Notes under the pieces: model-generated
Told to the model about the DNA's origin: nothing
Seen by the model: the letters and a program-made list of their open reading frames with translations, nothing else
Database searches by the model: none
Shown: positions 26,424-36,332 of the stretch, piece by piece
Layout of the letters: the number at the start of each line of letters is the position of its first letter
How positions within the stretch are numbered: the stretch's first letter is position 1
Translations under genes and position numbers: made by a program
Assembly: GCA_023251095.1 (NCBI GenBank)
Contig: JAHEZL010000013.1
Span: forward strand, 55,790 to 119,789
Direction: 5' to 3'
From: Flavobacteriales bacterium
GTDB lineage: Bacteria > Bacteroidota > Bacteroidia > Flavobacteriales_C > GCA-002722245
Length of the DNA stretch: 64,000 bases

Positions 26424-26479
26424 TTATGCAATAAGGGGTGTAGTTGAAAAGTGATTTTAAAAGTTAAACTGTTACGGAG

Positions 26480-29400
26480 TTGATATTGAAATGTTTTAAA
26501 TATAAAGCATTAATTCTAATTGCAGGCCTGTTTCTGGCTTTGCCTCATTTGTCGTATTCTCAAACGAACAGCGGTACCCCGAGTGCGGCCGAATTAAAGA
26601 AAAAGTATAAGGAAGAAGCCAAGAAAAAACAACAAGACAGAGAGCGTGAAAATAAGGAGTACCAAAAACAGCTGAATGAGAAGCGAAAAGCTACAGAAGA
26701 GCGTCAGAAACAAATTAGAAAAGAGGCTAAATTAGCTGAAGAAACCAGAAGAAAAGAACGTGAGCAGCAGGAAAAACAGCTACAGGAACAAACCAAACAG
26801 AGTCGCGAAGAAGAATTAAGAAAGGCCAAACAATCTACAGAGGAAGAAAAGAGAAAGGCTGAGCAAATCCGGCGCGATCTGGTGCAGCAGGAAAAGCACC
26901 GTCAAATGATGGAAGCCGAAAGGATGAAGCAGCAAAAAATCCAAACCCTTCAGGAAGACAATCTAAAAAAAGAGCAAGCTAAAGATGCAAAGGCAGCAGC
27001 TGAAAAACAAAAGCTCCGTTTGGCAGAAGAGAAGTTAAAGAAGAAACAAGCGGAAATTGAAGCTGAAGCGGCTAAAGCAGCTGAAAAGCATAAAAAATAC
27101 AACGATAGTAAAAAAAGCAATCAGCAGGCTCTTGATGAAACGGAAAAGGAAAAAGCTGCAAGGATAGCAAAAGAACAGGCTCAGAAAAAAGCAGAAGAAG
27201 ACAAAAAGCGTATTCAGTCGAGTACCGCCAAAGAGCAGGAAAAGGCAAGAATAAGAGCGGAGCAGGAAGAAGTAAACAGGAAAATTCTCGAATACAAAGA
27301 GAAAGAAAGAAAGGCGCAGGAAGATATTCAGAAATTTAAACAGGAAGCAAAATCCCGAAGGGAAAAGGAAGAAGCTGATTATAAGGCAAAACAAGCCGAG
27401 TTGGAAGCCGACTTGCAACGCAAAAAGGAAATAGAAGAGTTTAAGGCCAAAAACAAACAGAAGGAGGAGGAGCTTTCCAAAAAATTTGAGCAGCAAAAAT
27501 CCGGAAAATCAGAGCAGGAGAAATTAGAGGACCTTAAGAGACAGCAAGAACAAAAAGAGAAAGATGCCATAGCTCAGAAGGAAAAGGAAGAGTTTGATAA
27601 AAAGCTGGCTGAAGTGAAGCAAAGCGGGAACGTGGAGTTGCAAAAAGCTATGGAAGCCGCTTCAAAAGCGGAAGATAAATTAAAAAGCGAAAGAGATAAA
27701 GAAGATGCTCTGGTAAGGAAGATGGAGGAGCAGCGCAAAGCAAAAGTGGCTAAGGAGGAGCAGCGAAAAAAGCTGGAGGAAGAAAAGAAACAGGAGCGCG
27801 AAGGAGCTGTTGAGGAGCGGGAGGAAAAGAAATTGGAAAAAGAAGAAGCCGATCAGAAAAAGAAGGTGGAATTTGAAAAGCGTAAAGTGGAATTGCAGGC
27901 TGAGCAAAGCAAGGAGCAGGAAGAAAAAAGGCAGGCCAGGGAAGCCGATAAAGTAAAAAAGGCGTTGGAATCAGCGGAGCGTGCCGAGCAAATAAAAAAG
28001 GAAACAGCCGAAACAATGAAGCTGGAAGAAGAAGCCAAAGCTTTAAAAATGAAGGCTGAGCAAACGCGTAAAGAAGAGTCGGAGAAAAGAAAATTATTAC
28101 AACAAAAAGCCAAAGCGGAAGCCGATAAAAAGAAAGCGGATCAAAACGAGCAAAATATAAAAGACCAAATAAATTCCGGGAATAAGGATGCCGAGAGTTC
28201 TTATAAAACAAGAAAGAACGATGAAAACAAAGCGGAAAATGAACAGAATCAAAAGAAAGACATCAATGAATCTGTGGAAGATTTGAAGCTCCGCAAACAA
28301 ATTGAAAAGAGGATGGCGGAAGAGAAAAAAGCCCAGGAGAAACAAAAGGAAAAAGATGCTCTTACCGCTAAATATGCGGAAAAGAAAAAAAAGCTGAAGG
28401 AAGATATTGATAAGATTAAAGCAGAAAATGAAAAGTTAGCCAAAGAAGAAGGGGCTAAAACAGCCGGTGAGCAAGAGAAATTAACCAAGGAGCAGCAAGC
28501 TCAGGCAGAGAAAGAAAGGAAAAGCAAAGAGCTGAAAGATGCGCAGATGCAGAAGGATGCCGACAAAGAAGCTGCTCTTCAGAAAAAAAGAGAAGAAGCC
28601 ATGAAGCTGGCGGAAATTAAAACCGCCGCAAAAAAAGAAAGATTGGAATTGCAGGCAAAATCCAGGGAAGTGAAAGCTCAAAAAGTAAAAGCGGATGCGG
28701 AAGCATCTGTGAAAAAGGAAAAATCCAAAACAGAAAAGCTGGAAAAAGAAATTAAAAAAACCACGACAAATCAGGATGATTCAAAGAAAGAACAAGAAAT
28801 AAAACAAAAAATCAATCAGCAGGCTAAAGAGAACGTTGATAAAGCCTCTAAGGAAGAAATCCGAAAACAGAAGTTGGCTGCGAAAATGGAGCTGCTTAAA
28901 GAAAAAGAGAAAGCAGAAACTGAGAAAGTAAAACAGAAACTGGCTAAGTCGGAATCTTCCGACGCAGCAAAATCAGGTCAGTCTCCAACCTTTGAAGAAC
29001 AGGTTATTAAGGATTATTATGATGGTAAGAAAGTAGGGATATGGAGGAAGGCTGAAAAGGAAAAGATTTTAGAGGAACATCGAAAAAAACTGGAAAAGGA
29101 CCTTCAGCACAAGAAAGATTCTATTGCTGAAAATATTGAGAAGATGAAATCGGATAAAGGGAAAGCAGATGAAGCGTCGCTTAACTCTGCAAAAGATCTC
29201 AAAAATATTGATCATAAAATTCAGGAATTAGAAGATCAGTTATTGGTTGAAAAAGAAGCTAAATCTTTATTGGAAAAAAATCTGGCAAAGTTGAAGGAGT
29301 CGGGTTTAAGCGGTTCTAATATTACTTTGGAGCAAAATATCTTACAAAAACAGGCGGAAGAAAAACTAAAAGAAATTGAAAGGATAGAAGACGAATTAAA

Positions 29401-32260
29401 TAAATTAAAAGGAAGGGCGGCCAATATCAAAAGAAAGAACAAGGAACAAAGCAAGGAATTAAAAGCGCAGAAAGAAGAATTGCTTAAAAAGAGCGGTGAG
29501 GATTTAAAAAAGCTGGAGGAACAATCGGCGATGAATAAGATAGAACTTCCGTCGGAGAGAGCTGCGCGTATTAAAAAAGAAAAACTGGAGCAGCAACGTT
29601 TGCGCAATGAATACAAAGTTAAGATGGCCGAGCAAAAGCGAAAGCTGAAAGAACAGTCGGCTGAATCTGTGAATAAAATTGCTACTGAACAAAACAAAGG
29701 CGTTAAATCCGATAAATTAAAAAAGGCGGAAGCCGATTTCGGTAAAATGAAAGCTGAAATTGAGCGCGACAGTTTGGCCAGAAATCAGTTCCGCAATGAT
29801 ATGTTGCGCGACAGTTTGCGCATGGCGGAAAAACTGGAAAAACAAAAACTGGAAACAGAAAATAAAATAGAGAGAGAAAAGAAACTCACCGAACTCCGTC
29901 AGCAGCAATTGGCTTTTGCAAAGGAAGTGGAAGAAAAGAAACTGAAGCTGCAACAAGAAAAAGCCGCGTTGAAGTCGAAAAAAGATGTTTCAAAACCTGT
30001 TGAAGAGCAAAAAACAGTTGCTAAAACGGAAGAACAAAAAAACAAGGAAGATATTGAATTGGCTAAGCGCACAAAAGAGTTTGAAGCAATAAAAGCAAAG
30101 GAGTTGGAGAAAATAAAAAAGCAGGAAGAAGAATTTGCCGCAGCTAAGGAAAAAGTAAAAGTCGATGAAAAAACAGAACCCAATAAAAAGCTGTCTAAAA
30201 AAGAGCTTTATCTTTTGGAGTTAAAAGATCGCATTGCGCAAATGGAGATAAAGCTGAAAGATAGTTATGTTGTGAAGGAAGATTTACAAAAACAAGCCGA
30301 AGAAATCAAAGAAAGAGGAACAGTGGATGATGCCATTGAAGAATCAAAAGTGAAGCGTAAATTAATGGAGAAAACAGCTGAGATTGATCAATTGGCACTT
30401 CAGTTAAAGGCATTGAGAGATGAGTTGGCGAAGGCAGATAAAGTTGAGCCGGTGACCGAAAGTAAGAAAGTAAATGTTTCTGATGAAGAAGAATTGAAGC
30501 AAGCACAGGCCAATGCAAAGGCTAAAAAAATTGCGGATAAACAAAAGCAGGCGGAAGAAGAAAAAATAAGAACCGACAAATTAAAGGCTGCCAAAGAAAA
30601 AACCCGACAGGAAATTGAAGCGCAGCAAAAAGCTTTGGCATCTAAATCCGCAGAAAGTGATGTGGAGTATGAAAAAGAAAAAAGACAACTGGAAGAAGAG
30701 CGTAAAGAGTTGCTGATAAAAGAACAAAAAGAGAAACTGCTGAAAGATGAACAAGAAAAATTGAAGCAGCTCGAGGCAAGATCCGAACAGGAGAAAGCGG
30801 CAGCATTGTCGCAATCGAAGAAAATTGCAGAATTGAAAGAACTCAAAAAGAAAGAAGAGTTGGATAAAATGAAAATGATGGCCGTTGCGAAAGAACGGGA
30901 AATAGCCGCTCAAAAATACCGATTGGAATTAGACATGTTAAAAGCAGAAAAAGAAAGAGCTATCCGCGATTCTATTCGTGTAGCTTATCAATCTGCCGAT
31001 AAAACGCATGCCAATAACAAAGTGGCTTTTGATACGCTGGCTCAGAAAAAATTCCAGGAAAATAAGTTGTTGCAGGATGAGTATACTCGTTTGAAAATCC
31101 AAAAAGACCAGGAGCTGGTTCAAAGGAAAAAAGCGCTGGAGCAGCAAAAAGCCAATCAAACCAAAAAACAAGTTGTTAAGGAAGTCAGCAGTGAAGAGGC
31201 AAAGAAAGCGCTGGAAGCTAAATTAAAATATGAAGCCGAGCTGAGAAACAATAAAAAGCTGGCAGAAAAAACCATACAATTAAGGGAAGAAGCCAAACGC
31301 AAGGAACTGGCAGAGCAACAAAGATTAAAGATGTTTGAGAAAGAGAAAATGATTGTGGTCAAGCAAAAAGCACGGGAAGATTCGTTGCGCTTGGTGAAAA
31401 TGGCCATCGACAGCAAGCAAAGACCGCTACAGGATCAAATCACTCAAAAATCTATTCAAAGAACTTCTCTGGAGGAGGATGTAGCGCGATTGAAAGAAAA
31501 AGAAATGTTGATTTTACAAAGCTATGTGCGCGAAAATTCAACTGCCAAACAAATGAATTATGATGCGAATACTATGGTGGGCATTGAGAAAATAAAAAAA
31601 TCGGCTCAGGTTGTTCTTCAGGAGAAAAAAGCTTTGGAAACAAAATTGCAGGCCAAAGAAAATTATTTGGTTCGTTTGGGAAAACAGCAGGAGTTGAATA
31701 AAATCCGACAAGAATTAAATATTTTACAATTCCAGCTGGACAACATGAATGGTAAAGTGGATACCACCGCTTTAAACGGAGTGTTGGTGGTTCAGGGACA
31801 AAATATTGCGCAGTCGATTGAAAAAATAAAAGCAGAAATTACTGTTCTGGAAGGCGACATCAAAAAGAAAGAAGCAGAATACAGCAGTGAGTTACAACTG
31901 GCTAAACAAGAGGAAGACAAGCAGAAAAAATCTGAAGCCCTGAAGAAAAATTCAAATCGTTCCATGAAGGATTTGAATCAGCAGATGGAGAATTATCAGA
32001 AAATGATGAAGGATGCTGCAACCCCTGTGGAAAAAGAAAAAATCAGAAAACAAATTGCCGAGCTGGAGAAAAGTTATCCTGAAGGTGTTTACGAGGAATT
32101 AATTACCGAAACCAACCGAACCATTAAAAAAGTGGTGGTAAGTAAGGCCGGCAAAGTGGTGATCTATAAAATGATTGTGTATGGTTGGGGTGGTGCTTTC
32201 TATTTTAAAAATGAGTTGAATATCACCAAACAGGTATTTGATAAAGAGACATCCTATTAA
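26480..32260 (+). CDS. Giant secreted coiled-coil protein (1926 residues), unknown function
   Basis: I do not recognise a named family. The N-terminus (ALILIAGLFLALPHLSYSQ) is a signal peptide, so the protein leaves the cytoplasm. Residues about 30-1860 are dominated by Lys, Glu, Ala and Gln with long heptad-like helices, giving one or more very long coiled coils. A non-coil island lies near 835-860 (TFEEQVIKDYYDGKKVGIW), and the last about 65 residues form a small beta-rich domain (YPEGVYEELITETNR, VVIYKMIVYGWGGAFYF) that may anchor or dock. The start is TTG at 26480 or, better spaced from a GGAG at 26476, TTG at 26486. The stop overlaps the cinA start in TAATG. A structural role in the envelope is likely but unproven. 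Confidence 0.85.
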   Translation: MILKCFKYKALILIAGLFLALPHLSYSQTNSGTPSAAELKKKYKEEAKKKQQDRERENKEYQKQLNEKRKATEERQKQIRKEAKLAEETRRKEREQQEKQLQEQTKQSREEELRKAKQSTEEEKRKAEQIRRDLVQQEKHRQMMEAERMKQQKIQTLQEDNLKKEQAKDAKAAAEKQKLRLAEEKLKKKQAEIEAEAAKAAEKHKKYNDSKKSNQQALDETEKEKAARIAKEQAQKKAEEDKKRIQSSTAKEQEKARIRAEQEEVNRKILEYKEKERKAQEDIQKFKQEAKSRREKEEADYKAKQAELEADLQRKKEIEEFKAKNKQKEEELSKKFEQQKSGKSEQEKLEDLKRQQEQKEKDAIAQKEKEEFDKKLAEVKQSGNVELQKAMEAASKAEDKLKSERDKEDALVRKMEEQRKAKVAKEEQRKKLEEEKKQEREGAVEEREEKKLEKEEADQKKKVEFEKRKVELQAEQSKEQEEKRQAREADKVKKALESAERAEQIKKETAETMKLEEEAKALKMKAEQTRKEESEKRKLLQQKAKAEADKKKADQNEQNIKDQINSGNKDAESSYKTRKNDENKAENEQNQKKDINESVEDLKLRKQIEKRMAEEKKAQEKQKEKDALTAKYAEKKKKLKEDIDKIKAENEKLAKEEGAKTAGEQEKLTKEQQAQAEKERKSKELKDAQMQKDADKEAALQKKREEAMKLAEIKTAAKKERLELQAKSREVKAQKVKADAEASVKKEKSKTEKLEKEIKKTTTNQDDSKKEQEIKQKINQQAKENVDKASKEEIRKQKLAAKMELLKEKEKAETEKVKQKLAKSESSDAAKSGQSPTFEEQVIKDYYDGKKVGIWRKAEKEKILEEHRKKLEKDLQHKKDSIAENIEKMKSDKGKADEASLNSAKDLKNIDHKIQELEDQLLVEKEAKSLLEKNLAKLKESGLSGSNITLEQNILQKQAEEKLKEIERIEDELNKLKGRAANIKRKNKEQSKELKAQKEELLKKSGEDLKKLEEQSAMNKIELPSERAARIKKEKLEQQRLRNEYKVKMAEQKRKLKEQSAESVNKIATEQNKGVKSDKLKKAEADFGKMKAEIERDSLARNQFRNDMLRDSLRMAEKLEKQKLETENKIEREKKLTELRQQQLAFAKEVEEKKLKLQQEKAALKSKKDVSKPVEEQKTVAKTEEQKNKEDIELAKRTKEFEAIKAKELEKIKKQEEEFAAAKEKVKVDEKTEPNKKLSKKELYLLELKDRIAQMEIKLKDSYVVKEDLQKQAEEIKERGTVDDAIEESKVKRKLMEKTAEIDQLALQLKALRDELAKADKVEPVTESKKVNVSDEEELKQAQANAKAKKIADKQKQAEEEKIRTDKLKAAKEKTRQEIEAQQKALASKSAESDVEYEKEKRQLEEERKELLIKEQKEKLLKDEQEKLKQLEARSEQEKAAALSQSKKIAELKELKKKEELDKMKMMAVAKEREIAAQKYRLELDMLKAEKERAIRDSIRVAYQSADKTHANNKVAFDTLAQKKFQENKLLQDEYTRLKIQKDQELVQRKKALEQQKANQTKKQVVKEVSSEEAKKALEAKLKYEAELRNNKKLAEKTIQLREEAKRKELAEQQRLKMFEKEKMIVVKQKAREDSLRLVKMAIDSKQRPLQDQITQKSIQRTSLEEDVARLKEKEMLILQSYVRENSTAKQMNYDANTMVGIEKIKKSAQVVLQEKKALETKLQAKENYLVRLGKQQELNKIRQELNILQFQLDNMNGKVDTTALNGVLVVQGQNIAQSIEKIKAEITVLEGDIKKKEAEYSSELQLAKQEEDKQKKSEALKKNSNRSMKDLNQQMENYQKMMKDAATPVEKEKIRKQIAELEKSYPEGVYEELITETNRTIKKVVVSKAGKVVIYKMIVYGWGGAFYFKNELNITKQVFDKETSY

Positions 32261-33501
32261 TGAAAGCAGCAATTTTAACTATCGGAGATGAGTTGCTGAT
32301 CGGGCAGGTGGTAGACACCAATTCCTCGTGGATGGCGCAGCAGCTGAATTTTGTAGGGATACGTGTGAGTGAAAAAGTGAGTATTGGCGACGATGCGTCG
32401 GCCATCACTAAAACACTGAAAAGATTGCTAAATGAAGTTGATTTTATTTTCATTACCGGAGGCTTGGGTCCTACTAAGGATGATATCACAAAGCATACGT
32501 TGGCGGCATTTTTCGGAGATACTCTGGTGATGCACGAACCCTCTTTAGAAAACGTAAAAAGAATTTTTAAAAATGCGGGAAGAGAAATAAATCGGGTAAA
32601 TATTCAGCAGGGAATGCAACCTTCTAAAGCCGGAATTTTTATCAATCACAATGGTACCGCTTCAGGGATGTGTTTTGAAAACGACAATAAAGTGGTGGTT
32701 TCCATGCCGGGTGTTCCTTTTGAAATGAAGGCAATGATGCTCCATCAGGTTATTCCCATGATCACTCAGCGCTTTCATAAAGTAAATATTATTCATAAAA
32801 CAATTTGTACTCAGGGGATAGGAGAATCTTTTGTGGCCGAAAAAATTGAGGATATCGAATCGTCGCTGCCTGAAAATATTCAACTTGCTTATCTGCCTTC
32901 CGTGGGACAATTGAAATTGCGTCTTTCGGGCTATGGAAGCGCTACCGAAAAAGAAATCAATGCCTATGCAAATAAGATCACTGAACGAATATCTGAGAAT
33001 GTGTTTGGTTTTGGAGAGGACATATTAGAGGAAGTGATCGGCCGACTTTTGAAGCAAGAAGGTAAAACTTTGTCGACAGCCGAAAGTTGTACAGGAGGGT
33101 ATATCGCACATTTAATTACTTCGATACCCGGAAGCTCCTCTTATTATAAAGGAAGCGTGATCGCTTATTCCAACGACATTAAAATCAAACAGCTTGGAGT
33201 GAATGAACAGGCTATTGAAGAATTTGGCGCAGTGAGTAAGCAAGTGGTAGAGCAAATGGCTGCCGGTGTAATGAAAATCACAGGTTCTGATTTTGCCATT
33301 GCTACTTCAGGAATAGCGGGTCCCGACGGAGGATCTCCCGAAAAACCGGTAGGTACTGTTTGGATAGCCGTGGCAGGAAAAAGTGGAATATTCTCAAAAG
33401 ATTTTAAATTTGGCGACAATCGTGAAAGAAATATCGTCAGAGCATCTCTCACGGCCTTGAGTATTTTGAGAAGAAAATTTTTAATAACAGCTAAAGAATA
33501 A
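32260..33501 (+). CDS. cinA: CinA-type competence/damage protein, nicotinamide-nucleotide amidase
   Basis: Cytoplasmic two-domain enzyme: an N-terminal MoCF-like pyrophosphatase domain and a C-terminal amidase that deamidates nicotinamide mononucleotide. The 413 residues show ILTIGDELLIGQVVDTNSSW, FITGGLGPTKDDITKHTLA and GTASGMCFE in the first half, and GKTLSTAESCTGGYIAHLIT, GSVIAYSNDIK and ATSGIAGPDGGSPEKPVGT in the second. Length matches full-length CinA. Its ATG overlaps the stop of the giant coiled-coil gene by one base, so it is probably translated from the same message. Confidence 0.95.
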   Translation: MKAAILTIGDELLIGQVVDTNSSWMAQQLNFVGIRVSEKVSIGDDASAITKTLKRLLNEVDFIFITGGLGPTKDDITKHTLAAFFGDTLVMHEPSLENVKRIFKNAGREINRVNIQQGMQPSKAGIFINHNGTASGMCFENDNKVVVSMPGVPFEMKAMMLHQVIPMITQRFHKVNIIHKTICTQGIGESFVAEKIEDIESSLPENIQLAYLPSVGQLKLRLSGYGSATEKEINAYANKITERISENVFGFGEDILEEVIGRLLKQEGKTLSTAESCTGGYIAHLITSIPGSSSYYKGSVIAYSNDIKIKQLGVNEQAIEEFGAVSKQVVEQMAAGVMKITGSDFAIATSGIAGPDGGSPEKPVGTVWIAVAGKSGIFSKDFKFGDNRERNIVRASLTALSILRRKFLITAKE

Positions 33502-33505
33502 TCAC

Positions 33506-34207
33506 ATGTGGGAAATTGTCATTGGTGTATTAACACTAACGTTCATGGAAATTGTACTGGGGATAGATAATATCATTTTTATTGCCATTGTTGCAGATAA
33601 ATTACCAAAGAGTGAACAGCCAAAAGCCCGCCGGATAGGATTGATGTTTGCTCTGGTGGCAAGGATTATCCTGTTGTTGAGTATCACTACCATTATGAAA
33701 TTAAAGGATCCTCTGTTTACCATATCCTTTACGGAAGTGCCTATTGATATGAGCTGGAAAGATTTGATTTTACTGGCAGGCGGTATTTTTCTGCTGGCTA
33801 AGAGTACTCTTGAAATTCATGAAAAAACAACAGGTAAAGAAGGCGAGAAAAAAGCCAAAGCCGGTAATACGCTTACTAAAATCATTATTCAGATTGTTAT
33901 TATCGATATCGTATTTTCTTTCGATTCAATATTAACAGCCATTGCTTTGGTAGACAGCGTATGGATAATGATAGCGGCGGTGATAGTTTCAATGGGTATT
34001 ATGATGTTCTTTTCGGGTCCGGTGGCGGATTTCATAAATAAACAACCTACCATTCAGATTTTGGCCTTGTCTTTCCTTATTTTAATAGGTTTTATGCTTA
34101 CCGTGGAAGCCTTTCACATTGAGGTACCTAAATCATACCTGTATTTTGCTGTAGCGTTTTCTCTTATTGTGGAGATGATCAACATGAGAGTAAGGAAGAA
34201 CACATAA
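33506..34207 (+). CDS. TerC-family integral membrane protein
   Basis: A 233-residue membrane protein of the TerC/Alx family, which handles metal ions (manganese, tellurite resistance) at the inner membrane. It has about seven hydrophobic helices and the two family acidic motifs: MEIVLGIDNIIFIAIV near residue 15 and IDIVFSFDSILTAIA near 135, both with the conserved Asp pair thought to bind metal. It follows cinA by four bases, so it may share the transcript. No metal-linked riboswitch is visible. Confidence 0.88.
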   Translation: MWEIVIGVLTLTFMEIVLGIDNIIFIAIVADKLPKSEQPKARRIGLMFALVARIILLLSITTIMKLKDPLFTISFTEVPIDMSWKDLILLAGGIFLLAKSTLEIHEKTTGKEGEKKAKAGNTLTKIIIQIVIIDIVFSFDSILTAIALVDSVWIMIAAVIVSMGIMMFFSGPVADFINKQPTIQILALSFLILIGFMLTVEAFHIEVPKSYLYFAVAFSLIVEMINMRVRKNT

Positions 34208-34220
34208 TTGTACATATATT

Positions 34221-34250
34221 TTGATCTTTGAAAAAAATATATGATCTTTG
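34221..34250 (+). promoter_or_regulatory. Candidate promoter for rpmB
   Basis: TTG at 34221-34223, a 19-base spacer, GATCTTTG at 34243-34250 (one mismatch from TAnnTTTG). The motif GATCTTTG also occurs at 34223-34230, making a direct repeat. The rpmB ATG is at 34272. Confidence 0.4.
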
Positions 34251-34271
34251 GCATCCTTAAAAAAATGAGTC

Positions 34272-34511
34272 ATGTCTAAAGTGTGTCAGATTACCGGAAA
34301 AAGAGCGATATCAGGAAACAATGTTTCTCACGCTAATAACAAAACAAAAAGAAAGTTTTATCCAAATCTTTTTGAGAAGAGATTCTTCTTGGAAGATGAG
34401 CAAAAATGGGTGAAATTGAAGGTTTCTTCTGCTGGGTTGAAGTTGATTGATAAAAAAGGTGCGTCGGCAGTAATCAAAGAAGCTAAAGAAAAAGGATTTC
34501 TTAAAAAATAA
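34272..34511 (+). CDS. rpmB: 50S ribosomal protein L28
   Basis: A 79-residue ribosomal protein with all L28 marks: [39 protein letters not shown] and the C-terminal [20 protein letters not shown]. In many Bacteroidota it leads an rpmB-rpmG cluster; here it stands alone and is closed by a strong terminator 22 bases later. Confidence 0.96.
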   Translation: MSKVCQITGKRAISGNNVSHANNKTKRKFYPNLFEKRFFLEDEQKWVKLKVSSAGLKLIDKKGASAVIKEAKEKGFLKK

Positions 34512-34533
34512 TTTGAAATAACTTATTATTGTG

Positions 34534-34570
34534 CATTGTCCCGCTCAACAGGCGGGACAATGTTTTTTTT
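34534..34570 (+). terminator. Rho-independent terminator of rpmB
   Basis: Perfect 11-bp stem (34534-34544 with 34552-34562), seven-base loop, then eight T at 34563-34570. The peptidase gene that follows begins only 12 bases after it. Confidence 0.92.
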
Positions 34571-34581
34571 ATTCCATTCAT

Positions 34582-36279
34582 TTGCAAAGATTCGTTGTCA
34601 TATCACTTTTATTCTTCTTTGCTCCCTTATTTTTATTTGCTCAATATTCCCGCGCCGATTCCCTGCGTGGTGCTTTACGGCCTGAGAGAACCTGCTTTGA
34701 TGTAGGGTTTTATAATTTGAACATTTCAGTTGATACCGCAGCAAAATCCATTTCAGGATACAACGAAATTGTGTTTAAGGTGTTAGATCAAACCGAAAGG
34801 ATACAAATCGATTTGTTTGCCAATATGGTGATTGATTCTATTGTTTTTCACCGGCTTCGTCTTGCTTACACCAGAGAGTTTTCTGCGGTTTTTGTCGACT
34901 TCCCCGGTTATTTGATGCAAGGGATGCAGGAGAAAATTAAGGTGTATTATCATGGCAAACCAATTTCCGTAAGTGCTAAAGAATCCCCTTGGGAAGCGGG
35001 TTTTGTTTGGCAAAAGGATAAAAACGGTAAGCCATGGATCGGTGTTGCCTGCGAAGGCGGAGGTGCTAGTTTGTGGTGGCCCAACAAGGATCATTTATCG
35101 GATGAGCCGGATAGTATGCGCGTTACTTGCGAAGTACCTGGAGATTTACAATGCATTTCCAATGGAGTGCTGGAAAAGCATAGTGTATTTAGAGGAAATA
35201 TTAATTATCATGTTTCTGTTTTTCAGTGGAAGATTAATTATCCCATCAACAATTACAATGTCACTTTGAATATTGGCGACTATGTTCATTTTGGAGAAGA
35301 TTATATTTCAGGGAAGGACACGCTAAAATGCGATTATTATGTATTGCCTTACAATCTTGAAAAAGCAAAAGAGCATTTCAAACAGGTAAAACCAATGTTG
35401 GCGATTTATGAAAATTTGTTCGGACCTTATCCTTTTTGGAAAGACGGATATGCTTTGGTGGAAACTGCTTATTGGGGGATGGAACATCAGGGAGCAGTGG
35501 CTTATGGCAATAGATATTTAAAAGGAAAATTCGGGCATGTGCCTGAAGACAGTGTTGGTGTTCAGTTGAAGAATATCGATTTTGATTATATCATTATTCA
35601 TGAATCAGGACACGAATACTGGGGCAATAGCGTAAGCATGAAGGACATGGCCGACATGTGGATACATGAAGGTTTTTGTACTTATACCGAAGTATTGTAT
35701 GTAGAGAAATTTTACGGATATGATGACGCCCTAAAATATTTGAGGATACAGGCAGAAAGTATTGATAATGATAAACCTATTATAGGTGATTACAATGTTA
35801 ACAAAGAAGGAAGCGGAGATATGTATCCCAAAGGTTCATGGATGTTGCACACCATTCGAAATATCGTGAACAATGATTCTTTATGGTTTGCCACAATCAA
35901 AGGAATAACGACGGATTTTAAAATATCCAATGTTGATACGAAACAGATAGAGGATTACATGGAGCTCAAATTAAATAAAGAATTAACGCCTGTTTTTGAT
36001 CAGTACCTTCGTCACAAAGAACTTCCTGTTTTGAAAGTGGAAGTGAAAAAACATTTCTGTAAGGTTGATGTCACTTGTGCTTTAGAAAGCAATGTCCCCG
36101 GTTTTTCCCTTCCTCTGCTTTATTCCATGGATAATGGTGTAACATGGAAGGAGCTTACTTTAAATAACAATAAAGCGGAATTGCGCATTTCTAAAAAGCA
36201 ATATCAGCAGATGAAGTTTTCCAATCATTTGCATCTTTTTAAAGTGCAGATTATTCCAAATGAAAAGCTTAAAAAATAA
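34582..36279 (+). CDS. M1 family zinc metallopeptidase (aminopeptidase-like), secreted
   Basis: Exported metallopeptidase that would trim N-terminal residues from peptides in the periplasm or outside. HESGH near residue 340 with Glu 18 residues further (MWIHEGF) is the M1 zinc site, and WGMEHQGAVAYG stands where the GxMEN exopeptidase motif lies. The first 200 residues form the beta-sandwich domain. I set the start at TTG 34582, which gives a signal peptide (FVVISLLFFFAPLFLFAQ) in 565 residues; a GTG at 34531 would put the rpmB terminator inside the gene. No Shine-Dalgarno is visible. Confidence 0.85.
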   Translation: MQRFVVISLLFFFAPLFLFAQYSRADSLRGALRPERTCFDVGFYNLNISVDTAAKSISGYNEIVFKVLDQTERIQIDLFANMVIDSIVFHRLRLAYTREFSAVFVDFPGYLMQGMQEKIKVYYHGKPISVSAKESPWEAGFVWQKDKNGKPWIGVACEGGGASLWWPNKDHLSDEPDSMRVTCEVPGDLQCISNGVLEKHSVFRGNINYHVSVFQWKINYPINNYNVTLNIGDYVHFGEDYISGKDTLKCDYYVLPYNLEKAKEHFKQVKPMLAIYENLFGPYPFWKDGYALVETAYWGMEHQGAVAYGNRYLKGKFGHVPEDSVGVQLKNIDFDYIIIHESGHEYWGNSVSMKDMADMWIHEGFCTYTEVLYVEKFYGYDDALKYLRIQAESIDNDKPIIGDYNVNKEGSGDMYPKGSWMLHTIRNIVNNDSLWFATIKGITTDFKISNVDTKQIEDYMELKLNKELTPVFDQYLRHKELPVLKVEVKKHFCKVDVTCALESNVPGFSLPLLYSMDNGVTWKELTLNNNKAELRISKKQYQQMKFSNHLHLFKVQIIPNEKLKK

Positions 36280-36332
36280 AAAAGATTAATGAATAGTTTC
36301 TTCTATTTTTGAAGCCAGCATAAAATAAAAAC

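Noticed and set aside
27035..31416. Many long minus-strand reading frames rich in Phe, Leu and Ser opposite the giant coiled-coil gene
   Set aside because: They arise because Lys/Glu/Gln codons read backwards give Phe/Leu/Ser codons. None has family motifs, and they overlap each other and one long well-formed plus-strand gene.
34531..34581. GTG start at 34531 for the M1 peptidase
   Set aside because: It would place the rpmB terminator in the coding sequence and add a non-signal stretch before the signal peptide. TTG at 34582 fits better.
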